Shown in pieces: positions 22,163 through 29,335 of a DNA stretch of 45,566 nucleotides (position 1 is its first letter; each line of letters opens with the position of its first letter). Source of the stretch: a virus; the IMG/VR virus record IMGVR_UViG_3300005910_000001, positions 1-45,566 of that record; one strand, 5' to 3'. Made by a program: the position numbers and the translations under genes. The notes below the pieces were generated by a model. It saw only the letters and a list, made by a program, of their open reading frames with translations, was not told where the DNA came from and did not search any database.

Positions 22163-22203
22163 TACACTTAATAATAGTGTGAAGCTTTAAAAGGTTGCAC
22201 CTT
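22163..22203 (-). promoter_or_regulatory. Promoter-like motif, copy 2 (palindromic -35 region)
   Basis: Leftward it reads GTGCAACC, a 16-base spacer, then TATTAT (22171 to 22176). The -35-like part sits inside a perfect 7-base inverted repeat (AAAAGGT TGC ACCTTTT), which could be an operator. About 39 bases are closely similar to copy 1. Confidence 0.55.
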
Positions 22204-22225
22204 TTTATTTGCTATACATTTACAC

Positions 22226-22266
22226 AAAAAAAATGCCGCCGCTTACAATCGAATGTAAGCGGCGGC
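22226..22266 (-). terminator. Strong Rho-independent terminator after the sigma-like gene
   Basis: A perfect 13-pair GC-rich stem (22235 to 22247 with 22254 to 22266, loop ATCGAA) is followed leftward by a run of eight T. It lies 20 bases past the stop at 22287, so the first early gene is its own transcription unit. Confidence 0.92.
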
Positions 22267-22286
22267 AAGTGGTAAATGATGTTATG

Positions 22287-23453
22287 TTATGCTTTGATAA
22301 TTTGTTTCGTTGTAAAGTGGTCTGAGTGTCTGTGTGCAAGGTCTATGATTTGCGCGTCTGTTAATTTATACCCGCTTGCCATAGTATGGCATAAGTGTTT
22401 CAAGTCATTAACTTTATTGCTTTTTATACGCTTCACTTTTACGCCGTCGCTTGTCTTACCTTGCGCGACTGCTTTACTTCCATAATGTGCAATGATTCCC
22501 AAATATTCAGCTTCTTTTTTTGTTAGTGCTTTATTGATGCTTTTGATAGTATCATCGACTGCCATGGTATCGTATAAATTTTGTATACCATTTATATGGT
22601 TATTGAAAACCGCTCCGCCGATATACTTATATTCGTTCAGTGCAATATCATTAACTTGAATATTATCGTATCTATACATGGTATATATTTTTCGGAGCGC
22701 GTCCATAACTTTATTGCCTGTATACCCTTTAAGAAGGTTATACACGTCTTTTGAATCATATGTGCAAAGTGGTTTGTCTTTAATCCCATCAAGCTTCCAT
22801 TCATTAAGCACTTCCCATGATGCAAGGTAACATAAAGACTTATAGTCATCATGGTCAGCAGTATTTGGAATAATTTCCTTACTTGTCGCGGTAAAGAAGC
22901 CCTTGCGCATTAAGTACTTTGATATGCTATAGGTTAATACTTCATGAATTGCACTTAGATATCCATCAATGTCATTATTTTCAAGGCACGCTTCAGCATC
23001 ATCAAATACTGCTGTTCGCTTCAAGTCATCTGTTAATACCCATGCGGTCTTTTTGCCTTTATTATCTGAAGTTGTAGGCGCTTTATATTCTACTTGAATT
23101 GCTATATTGTCATGATTGATTCTATCTAATGGTAAATTGTAACTATTAAGCTTATGCGGGGCTTCATACGTTTCGGTAAACGTTGCAACGGGTGAAGCTT
23201 CCATGCTTCTCTTTTCTCTAGTAATGTGCACTGCTTTATTCACTTGCAGGTTTACTGATAACGTACGTTTTGTTGAATTGCTTTGCGCCTTTACGCCGTC
23301 GCCGTTGCTTAACCCCTTCAATGCTTCTCTCGTATGCATTGCTTCATTAAGTGCTTTGCACCTTCGCGCTTCATCGTTGCTTTTCTTATAAACAGCGTAT
23401 GCTTCGATTTGCGCTTCTACTTTGCTTCCATTCACTTTTGAACTCATTTTCAT
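22287..23453 (-). CDS. Large early protein with sigma-factor-like features
   Basis: The 388-residue product is not firmly assigned. Residues 200 to 262 (Asp-Asp-Tyr-Lys-Ser-Leu-Cys-Tyr-Leu-Ala-Ser-Trp-Glu, then a Tyr-containing stretch and Val-Met-Asp-Ala-Leu-Arg-Lys) resemble region 2 of sigma-70 proteins. Residues 301 to 355 (Leu-Thr-Lys-Lys-Glu-Ala-Glu-Tyr-Leu-Gly-Ile, then a basic helix Val-Lys-Arg-Ile-Lys) resemble region 4. The first 190 residues are Lys/Ala-rich and unknown. The start is the ATG at 23453, with AAGGTGG upstream. It is the first leftward gene, has its own promoters and terminator, and is surrounded by three copies of a noncanonical promoter-like motif. A recombination or DNA-binding role is the alternative. 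Confidence 0.75.
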   Translation of the reverse strand: MKMSSKVNGSKVEAQIEAYAVYKKSNDEARRCKALNEAMHTREALKGLSNGDGVKAQSNSTKRTLSVNLQVNKAVHITREKRSMEASPVATFTETYEAPHKLNSYNLPLDRINHDNIAIQVEYKAPTTSDNKGKKTAWVLTDDLKRTAVFDDAEACLENNDIDGYLSAIHEVLTYSISKYLMRKGFFTATSKEIIPNTADHDDYKSLCYLASWEVLNEWKLDGIKDKPLCTYDSKDVYNLLKGYTGNKVMDALRKIYTMYRYDNIQVNDIALNEYKYIGGAVFNNHINGIQNLYDTMAVDDTIKSINKALTKKEAEYLGIIAHYGSKAVAQGKTSDGVKVKRIKSNKVNDLKHLCHTMASGYKLTDAQIIDLAHRHSDHFTTKQIIKA

Positions 23454-23501
23454 TATGAAAACCACCTTCTTTTATTTGGTCAAACTTTATGACCTATATA
23501 T

Positions 23502-23530
23502 AGTATATGGGATTTTATAGAAAATCACAA
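23502..23530 (-). promoter_or_regulatory. Leftward sigma-A-like promoter of the first early gene
   Basis: Leftward it reads TTGTGA (23525 to 23530), 17 bases, then TATACT (23502 to 23507). It lies about 50 bases before the ATG at 23453. The match to consensus is 4/6 and 5/6 with ideal spacing. Confidence 0.6.
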
Positions 23531-23550
23531 CAATATTGACTATATATAGA

Positions 23551-23580
23551 ATAATTGTGCGACGGTATAAAAGGTTGCAC
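23551..23580 (-). promoter_or_regulatory. Promoter-like motif, copy 3
   Basis: Leftward it reads GTGCAACC, a 16-base spacer, then AATTAT (23551 to 23556), the same geometry as copies 1 and 2. It lies directly upstream of the sigma-A-like promoter of the gene at 22287. Confidence 0.5.
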
Positions 23581-24577
23581 TGTCACATGGTCACGTCGCG
23601 ACGTTTTCGCCCCGTATCTATAAATAGATATACAAATCATAACCACATATTGTTATATTACGATATGTTAATGTATTTTTATATTGTCATATTCGAATAA
23701 GTGGATATGTTAATAGTTAGCAATCTTATAATGTATAGGGTAGTACCGCCGAACTGCGACCGCGCCATGCTTATTTAATCCACAACTCAGCTAACTATAG
23801 GCATTTCAGAGACCTCATACCATTGTCATACCATCCACATATAACCCTGTCCAATTAAGAAAATAAGACAGCGCGACCACGCTCTGAGCAGCCGTGCGAG
23901 GATTTGAACATATCCAATGAAGCCATACGCGTGAGCATACCATCGCGTACCATGGAATGTAGACAAAATAAATGACATTGTCTCTATTTAGAGCATTTTA
24001 CAGGAAAACCAATTAACATATTTTACCAGTAAGAACAAAAACCCCCCTAAAAACATCTTATTTATAGGCAAAAGCACCGAACAGCCAAAAGTAAAAGGTT
24101 ATAAGGTTACACCTTCCTCTAAAAACACTTTTAATCGGTGACACTCAGAACACTGCCACAAACTGCTTGAGAGCAAGACGGCACCACCAACATAATAATA
24201 TTTTCTAGAAATAAATATATATATACTTGTATAGAGAATTACTTTTTATTTAGGTCTCTTTTCCTTAATGTGTATTTAATTGTTTAAATAATATATTCTC
24301 TTTATATAGTCGTCTGTTCCTCGGTATTCCGATGATTTTTTATCATGTAAACGGTGCCGAATTTCATAGAACAGTACTATAGGCTGTTTAAAGCCCTATA
24401 AAAAGCGACCAAAAAACCACAAAAAATATTTAAAAAAGACCCTTTTACCCATAAACTTTTTTGTAAACGGTGTTTTTGTTTACCCCTTTTTACCAAAACA
24501 GTATTAAATGGTAGTAAAAACAGATAAAATTGAAAAGCCAAAAAATAAAAATAATATAAAATAGTAGAATAAAGTTC

Positions 24578-24606
24578 TTGACTTTTAAAAGATATAAACA
24601 TATAAT
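24578..24606 (+). promoter_or_regulatory. Near-consensus rightward early promoter
   Basis: TTGACT (24578 to 24583), 17-base spacer, TATAAT (24601 to 24606). This is the best sigma-A promoter in the window and faces the primase operon. The leader of about 180 bases carries hairpins. Confidence 0.85.
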
Positions 24607-24653
24607 ATTCTCACCGCCTCAAAAATCAAGTAAAACATATGTTCGATGAGGCA

Positions 24654-24675
24654 AAAAGCAGGCACGGCTGTTTTT
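24654..24675 (+). terminator. Leader hairpin 1 (attenuator-like)
   Basis: AAAAGCAG pairs with CTGTTTTT (one G-T pair, six-base loop), ending in a T run. It lies about 50 bases after the strong promoter and before the first gene, so it could attenuate transcription. Confidence 0.4.
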
Positions 24676-24751
24676 ATAAAATAAAAGACCTAGAGATAGG
24701 CAGATAATATTTTTACAAACTGATGTTGTGGTGGTACGTAGCATCAGAATC

Positions 24752-24774
24752 CCTCTACCGTGTTAGAGGCTTTT
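24752..24774 (+). terminator. Leader hairpin 2 (attenuator-like)
   Basis: CCTCTA pairs with TAGAGG around a six-base loop, followed by CTTTT, ending 17 bases before the ATG at 24791. A 6-pair stem (CTGATG with CATCAG, 24720 to 24747) precedes it. Confidence 0.45.
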
Positions 24775-24790
24775 ACAAGAAGGAGACGAA

Positions 24791-24934
24791 ATGGTAGATA
24801 AGAGCAAGACTGATAACCTAATGACATGGGTTAACACCGCAAGGCTACAATACACAGACACAATATTTGTATGGCATGAGGACATTAAAATGTGGGTACT
24901 GACCCCCGTTAAGGAGGCATATAATGGTAGATAA
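24791..24934 (+). CDS. Small protein (47 aa), first gene of the primase operon
   Basis: ATG with AAGGAG six bases upstream, directly after the leader hairpins. The 47-residue product has a Trp in each third and a mixed helix/strand pattern, with no membrane segment. It begins with the same four residues (Met-Val-Asp-Lys) as the next gene, with which it overlaps by 11 bases. The ribosome site of that next gene lies inside this one. Function unknown. Confidence 0.62.
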   Translation: MVDKSKTDNLMTWVNTARLQYTDTIFVWHEDIKMWVLTPVKEAYNGR

Positions 24935-25280
24935 GAAAGACAAATTAGAAGGGCAGACATCATTGGAAGGCACATTACACATAGGTCGCCCCGTCGTACA
25001 GTTCAATTTGAAGTTGGACCCACCTATGGGGAAAGCAATCAGGGTGTTCACAGGCGTAAAGGGCATTAAGTTTCAGCATATGTTCGAGAAGATATGTTTG
25101 ATGTTGCTCACAGGCGAACTGATACTGAAGAATAACAACACCGCACACAAACGAACAGGTGGTTTTGCAGAATTTATGGCTAATATCGAGGTAGACATGG
25201 TCATAGACGGTGAAGCTACACCTGAAGAAGTAGAGAGTATGTTAAAAGACCCTATGGGGTTTGTGGATAAGTGGATATAA
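24924..25280 (+). CDS. Unknown early protein (118 aa)
   Basis: AAGGAGG lies before ATG. The product has beta strands (Pro-Val-Val-Gln-Phe-Asn-Leu-Lys-Leu), a helix with Met-Phe-Glu-Lys-Ile-Cys-Leu-Met-Leu-Leu and an acidic C-terminal helix. It abuts the primase-helicase gene, so a replication accessory role is plausible from position. No family recognised. Confidence 0.68.
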   Translation: MVDKKDKLEGQTSLEGTLHIGRPVVQFNLKLDPPMGKAIRVFTGVKGIKFQHMFEKICLMLLTGELILKNNNTAHKRTGGFAEFMANIEVDMVIDGEATPEEVESMLKDPMGFVDKWI

Positions 25281-28106
25281 GTGGGGGTACTTGCGTTGAC
25301 TAAACAATACATTACAGATATACGTGACATTTCGTTGTTAGACGTATTAGAAAAATACTGCGGGTACTCTCCATCGGAGTTTGAACCTGACGCAGAAGAC
25401 AGATGGCTTACATTGTGTCCATTACACGATGACCACGACCCCTCATTTAAGGTGTATGACAAGACGGCAGAGGGAAAAGGATGGGATTACTCATGTTATG
25501 TATGTGGAGCAGGCGGCAACGCCACAACATTGCTTACTGCATTGGGTAAAGCGGAGAATAGTAAGAAGGCAGAAGAGATGTTACGCAAGGACTTTGGCGT
25601 AGAGATGCCTAAGCAGGTAACATTGTCAGCACTTTGCGACTGGAAGGGCATAGCACCTAACACTGCAGCAGAGTGGGGATGGAAAAACGCACATGACGGA
25701 GTGGAGATGCCTTACTATAACCGAGAAGGTACGCAAATAGGGATTAAAGTGCGCGTGAATTACTCCGACAAGCCTCGTTTCATCTTCCGTACAGGCGAAG
25801 GATTGGTGTCGCACAGCAAAGACCTTATACCGTATGGGTTACAATGGCTTGACAAATGGATTGAACAGGGTGTGGTGTACATAACAGAGGGCGAAACGGA
25901 CGCTTTGACCCTTGCACAGAACGGATACCCCGTAGTTGGAATAGGCGGAACACAGGTTTGGCGGAAAGAATATGCCAAAGTGTTCGGTGAGTTCCGCCGA
26001 GTGATACTCGTAGTAGACAATGACGCACCTGGAATGGAGTTTGCGACCACATTAGCGAAGGATATAGGCGAAAGACTGTACGTAAAGAGCACATTTGGGT
26101 CAGTAAAGGACGTAAATGACCTATGGAGACTCGTTGCTGTGGGTGAGAGAGCTAAGTTTCAGGACATATTCAACGGACTGGAAGAGTTACCTGCTACTTT
26201 GGAGTGTTTTTACAGTGCATTGGAAGACAATCCTGACCTAGTGCGGAGTAAAAAAGCCTTACAGCTACTCAGAAGCGAGTTATCAGACGCTATTGCAGTT
26301 ACTATGTTCATAGAGCGAGTGTGCAAAATCACTAAATTCGGTAAAAGAGCCGTTGGTTCGGTAGTGAGAGCCGCATTGAAGAATGTTTCGACCTCTTCAG
26401 AGAGCACAGATGATGCTCCTGTATACGAACAGGGTGGCAAATACCTGAAAACTGTGGTCGGACCGACAGGGACACGTTCCGTTGAGGTAACAAATTACAC
26501 TTATGACGTATTACATGAGGTAAGAACAGCTAGCGGCATACACAGAGTAGTCGAATTACATGGTGCTAATGGCGAAATAAGTGAACAGATAGATTTTTCA
26601 CCTAAAGACCTTACAAATTTCCAAGACCACATGCAAAAAGTAGTATCTGCAGGGGGTTACACGTTCAAAGGTGGACCTGCTGACCTACAGGACGTAGTAA
26701 ATCACCACTTAATAGGGCAAACACAGACTAGAATATGGTCTCCTTCATACATTGGACTACAGGACGAGGGCGTTTGGCTATTCGGGAACTGTGGAGTAGA
26801 CAAAATGGGCGTGGTAACACCTATAAAAGAAGGCACAGTCACAATGCACGGTAAAACGTACACCCCTAGGGATGTTATGGTAGGCGAAGGGGATGATGGG
26901 CGAATAGCAAGGATGCCGAACCCTGACCACGAAACAGGTGTCCCTGATGGGTACAAAAGACGGATAATGGACTTACTTACTCACGCATTTGGCACATGGA
27001 AAGTGCTCCTGTGCTTAGGATGGATAGCAAGTGGGTGGTGTTCCAACGCAATTTACAGTCGTTGGGGATTTTATCCGATGATGTTCGTAGTAGGCAAGCG
27101 AAATAGTGGCAAATCTACCCTTGCAGGGTTGATGATGAAGGCATTTGGGGCATCAGATGCAGAAGCAGGTATGTCAATAAGCACTCCTACAGTTGTAGGG
27201 ATGTCTCGTATGCTAGGTTGGCAGTCAAGTTTGCCACAATGGTACGATGATTATAGAAATAGTGATAAACGAGTGAAGAGTAAAGACGGATTATTGCTTG
27301 ACGTATATAATCGTCACGGCGCTGTAAAGGGAACGGTCAATGCGGGTGAAGTTAAGAGTGACACCATGCGTGGTTACTTACTTCTCAGTGGTGAGGATGT
27401 ACCATCTAACAATGCGGTACTTACAAGGTGCGTAACAATTCAGGTTAGTGAATTTGACAGAGACTCAGCCGATGCTCACAGGATATACGAAGAACTTATG
27501 GAGCAGTCAGAGTACTTATCCGCAATGGGATTGGAAATGTGCACACATTACCAAAGTGCTGACAACAGGAAGAAACTTATTGCAAGTGCAGAGGTAATTG
27601 GTCGTAATCTTATAGACAAGGGTGTGGATATGCGATACGCAATCAATCATGCGATTATGGTTGCAGGAGTATTGGACTATTTCGGAGATGTAATCACACA
27701 GGAAGAGCACGCAACTATCCTAGAAGAACTAGCAGGGTATAGTGTAGAAGAGCGTCAGGAAATAGAAGAAGACCACATGGTAGCATCGTTCTTTAGCGAC
27801 ATGGAACACATGATTACAATGAAACTCATACGTAATGGAGTGGACTTCTCGCACAAGGGAGACCAACTACACATAAGGTTCCGTAATATACACCATGCTT
27901 GGGCGGCATATAGGAGACAACATGGATTGGAAGAAGTAATAAACGAGCGGACACTTATGAAGTATATTGAGAAGGAACCGTACTACGTAGACAAGGGTAG
28001 GCAGGCTACGTTTAATGGCTCTAAGTTGAAGACAGTATTACTAGACTTAAGCAAAATGGACAATGACCTTAGCGCGATACTATCGTCTGCGGAAGGAGAA
28101 TACTAA
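25281..28106 (+). CDS. Primase-helicase fusion (CHC2 zinc finger, TOPRIM, ATPase)
   Basis: The 941-residue replication enzyme has, in order, a CHC2-like zinc finger (Cys46, His49, Cys72, Cys75), a TOPRIM primase domain (Glu203-Gly-Glu205 and Asp246-x-Asp248), a linker, and a C-terminal ATPase. Walker A in the ATPase is Gly605-Lys-Arg-Asn-Ser-Gly-Lys-Ser-Thr613, in a context (Trp-x-x-Ser-Gly-Trp, then Phe-Val-Val-Gly) like DUF927/D5-type helicases rather than the DnaB-like domain of T7 gp4. It should unwind the fork and lay primers for the polymerase at 6314. The start is uncertain: GTG at 25281 directly follows the previous stop, and TTG at 25296 has a GGGGGT eight bases upstream. Confidence 0.92.
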   Translation: MGVLALTKQYITDIRDISLLDVLEKYCGYSPSEFEPDAEDRWLTLCPLHDDHDPSFKVYDKTAEGKGWDYSCYVCGAGGNATTLLTALGKAENSKKAEEMLRKDFGVEMPKQVTLSALCDWKGIAPNTAAEWGWKNAHDGVEMPYYNREGTQIGIKVRVNYSDKPRFIFRTGEGLVSHSKDLIPYGLQWLDKWIEQGVVYITEGETDALTLAQNGYPVVGIGGTQVWRKEYAKVFGEFRRVILVVDNDAPGMEFATTLAKDIGERLYVKSTFGSVKDVNDLWRLVAVGERAKFQDIFNGLEELPATLECFYSALEDNPDLVRSKKALQLLRSELSDAIAVTMFIERVCKITKFGKRAVGSVVRAALKNVSTSSESTDDAPVYEQGGKYLKTVVGPTGTRSVEVTNYTYDVLHEVRTASGIHRVVELHGANGEISEQIDFSPKDLTNFQDHMQKVVSAGGYTFKGGPADLQDVVNHHLIGQTQTRIWSPSYIGLQDEGVWLFGNCGVDKMGVVTPIKEGTVTMHGKTYTPRDVMVGEGDDGRIARMPNPDHETGVPDGYKRRIMDLLTHAFGTWKVLLCLGWIASGWCSNAIYSRWGFYPMMFVVGKRNSGKSTLAGLMMKAFGASDAEAGMSISTPTVVGMSRMLGWQSSLPQWYDDYRNSDKRVKSKDGLLLDVYNRHGAVKGTVNAGEVKSDTMRGYLLLSGEDVPSNNAVLTRCVTIQVSEFDRDSADAHRIYEELMEQSEYLSAMGLEMCTHYQSADNRKKLIASAEVIGRNLIDKGVDMRYAINHAIMVAGVLDYFGDVITQEEHATILEELAGYSVEERQEIEEDHMVASFFSDMEHMITMKLIRNGVDFSHKGDQLHIRFRNIHHAWAAYRRQHGLEEVINERTLMKYIEKEPYYVDKGRQATFNGSKLKTVLLDLSKMDNDLSAILSSAEGEY

Positions 28107-28663
28107 TGGCTAAAAGAAGAACAACACGAGACCTAGAAGAAACATACACAGCCTCGAATATGCTTAGGTTGTTACATGAGGGGTACACGGCACACGAAAT
28201 AGCGGAGATGATGACGAGAAGTCACAGCAGTACTCAGCGATGGATACGAGATAACTGTGGGTTGACCATACCAAATAAGTCGCGGACTGATGCTTATGCT
28301 CTGATGTGCCACGAGTACGGATTAAATGCTGCAGAGTATTCAAGGGCGAGTTACCGCTCACAGGATAGGACTCAGTTTGAGCCTATTAGGTATACACTGT
28401 TGAACGGTCAGGAACTTGTATTCCAACCAGGAAGGGTACGTAGTTCTAGGTATTTTCTAGGGCGAGACTTCCTAGACAGGACACTGCCGTTGGGGTTCTC
28501 CGCTACCCTATTCCAACGGATATGCAAGGGGCATACGGTTGGTAAGGCACTTGAGTTTTATGGAACTGATGGTCAAATGGAATGGCTTATTGAGAACAAC
28601 AGTAAGCCGATGCACCACATTTATAAACTGATAACAGGCAAGATACAGAAGGAGTGGGGTTAA
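28106..28663 (+). CDS. Helix-turn-helix protein of unknown role (185 aa)
   Basis: Residues 15 to 52 (Ala-Ser-Asn-Met-Leu-Arg-Leu-Leu-His-Glu-Gly-Tyr-Thr-Ala-His-Glu-Ile-Ala-Glu-Met, then Ser-Ser-Thr-Gln-Arg-Trp-Ile) form a resolvase- or terminase-type helix-turn-helix. The rest is basic and unrecognised. The ATG overlaps the stop of the primase-helicase gene, and a terminator follows. It may regulate the early-to-late switch at the adjacent late promoter, or mark DNA for packaging next to terminase. Both are inferences. It is not the small terminase by position, since another gene fills that slot. Confidence 0.72.
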   Translation: MAKRRTTRDLEETYTASNMLRLLHEGYTAHEIAEMMTRSHSSTQRWIRDNCGLTIPNKSRTDAYALMCHEYGLNAAEYSRASYRSQDRTQFEPIRYTLLNGQELVFQPGRVRSSRYFLGRDFLDRTLPLGFSATLFQRICKGHTVGKALEFYGTDGQMEWLIENNSKPMHHIYKLITGKIQKEWG

Positions 28664-28677
28664 CCCCCACTTTTTTT
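28653..28677 (+). terminator. Terminator ending the primase operon
   Basis: AGTGGGG, short loop, CCCCACT, then a run of seven T. The stem overlaps the final codons and stop of the gene at 28106. The late promoter -10 begins five bases beyond it. Confidence 0.85.
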
Positions 28678-28678
28678 G

Positions 28679-28687
28679 TGGTATAAT
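28679..28687 (+). promoter_or_regulatory. Late promoter (extended -10) before terminase
   Basis: TGGTATAAT is a perfect extended -10 directly after the terminator. The -35 (TTAACC-like) falls inside the terminator loop. Transcription would begin about 15 bases before the GTG of the small terminase. Confidence 0.6.
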
Positions 28688-28708
28688 AAAGGTACGGAGG
28701 TGTGGCAC

Positions 28709-29335
28709 GTGGCAAACGAACATTTATTAGACGGCATAATGGGTGATAAAACAGACTTCAATACTAATCTTACAAGACGCACAACAGGAAATGCAGGGGC
28801 GATAGCTATGAACGATGTCAAACGTATTAAGTTTGATGATGTTCTTAACGTGAGTGATCTTGTCAGTGCTAAGCGATTAGACAGAGTTGAAGACAGTATG
28901 AAACCTGTACCTGTGTTTAAGCTTGCTATAATGCACATTAACGGAGAAGGCATAAATAGACTCGCGAATGAGACGCACGTACCTGCGCGCACAATGCGTC
29001 TTATTATTCAGTCTGAGCGGTTTCAACAGGTATTAAGTGCGATGGGCGAAGAGGTAAAGAACAGCGCACTAACATATATGAAAGGGTTGGCTCTATCTGC
29101 GGTATCTACACTAGCGGATGGTATGTCACCTGGAAATAAAATGTCTGACCGCATAAAAGCGGCGACTACAGTTCTTGACAGGGTTGGTCTCAATCCTGTT
29201 AATAAGCATGCAGTTACAAAAGATAACAGTCCTTCGGACGCAATTAGCAATATGTCTGAGAAAGAGCGTAAACAACTCTTAAAGGCGGGCATGGAAAACC
29301 TGCTTGCAGACATGGAGGAGAAGACAGATGCTTGA
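28709..29335 (+). CDS. terS: Probable small terminase subunit
   Basis: The GTG at 28709 has GGAGG eight bases upstream and is preferred over the upstream TTG. The 208-residue product has a central helix-turn-helix-like segment (Ile-Asn-Arg-Leu-Ala-Asn-Glu-Thr, then Ala-Arg-Thr-Met-Arg-Leu-Ile-Ile) and a Lys/Glu-rich helical C-terminus, the usual plan of small terminase (DNA recognition plus large-subunit contact). It precedes the large terminase with an eight-base overlap. Assignment rests on position, size and the helix-turn-helix. Confidence 0.72.
   Translation: MANEHLLDGIMGDKTDFNTNLTRRTTGNAGAIAMNDVKRIKFDDVLNVSDLVSAKRLDRVEDSMKPVPVFKLAIMHINGEGINRLANETHVPARTMRLIIQSERFQQVLSAMGEEVKNSALTYMKGLALSAVSTLADGMSPGNKMSDRIKAATTVLDRVGLNPVNKHAVTKDNSPSDAISNMSEKERKQLLKAGMENLLADMEEKTDA

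Larger units (their letters stand above)
21944..22286. other. AT-rich control region between the two promoter-proximal early genes
   Basis: This stretch contains no gene that I can support. From left to right it holds nested inverted repeats, promoter-like copy 1, an AT-rich spacer with two AAGTTCAATACA repeats, promoter-like copy 2 and a strong leftward terminator. Its content fits regulation of the gene at 21572. Confidence 0.7.
23454..24790. other. 1.3 kb AT-rich gene-free control region (possible origin)
   Basis: No credible gene is seen on either strand. The 74-codon leftward frame at 24377 is a low-complexity artefact. The region separates divergent early units and contains a leftward promoter (23502), promoter-like copy 3 (23551), several short inverted repeats (TACGCG with CGCGTA near 23924 to 23950; GTAAAC with GTTTAC near 24471 to 24491), a repeated GTAAACGGTG (24347 and 24471) and the rightward promoter at 24578. 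Strong AT skew, homopolymer runs and its position beside the primase operon make it the best candidate for a replication origin. That role is inference. Confidence 0.6.

Noticed and set aside
23880-23960. Possible tRNA (TTGAAC-containing stretch, leftward)
   Set aside because: The putative T-stem does not pair and no acceptor or anticodon arm can be built.
24080-24112. Fourth copy of the GTGCAAC promoter-like motif
   Set aside because: The first half is similar (GTGTAACC) but no -10-like hexamer occurs at the 16-base spacing.
24377-24601. Leftward 74-codon hydrophobic frame in the control region
   Set aside because: It is AT-driven low complexity rich in Phe, Leu and Tyr, has no ribosome site, and overlaps the strong rightward promoter.
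24640-24708. 22-codon frame starting ATG-TTC-GAT in the early leader
   Set aside because: It has no ribosome site and lies across the leader hairpin. A leader peptide is possible but unsupported.
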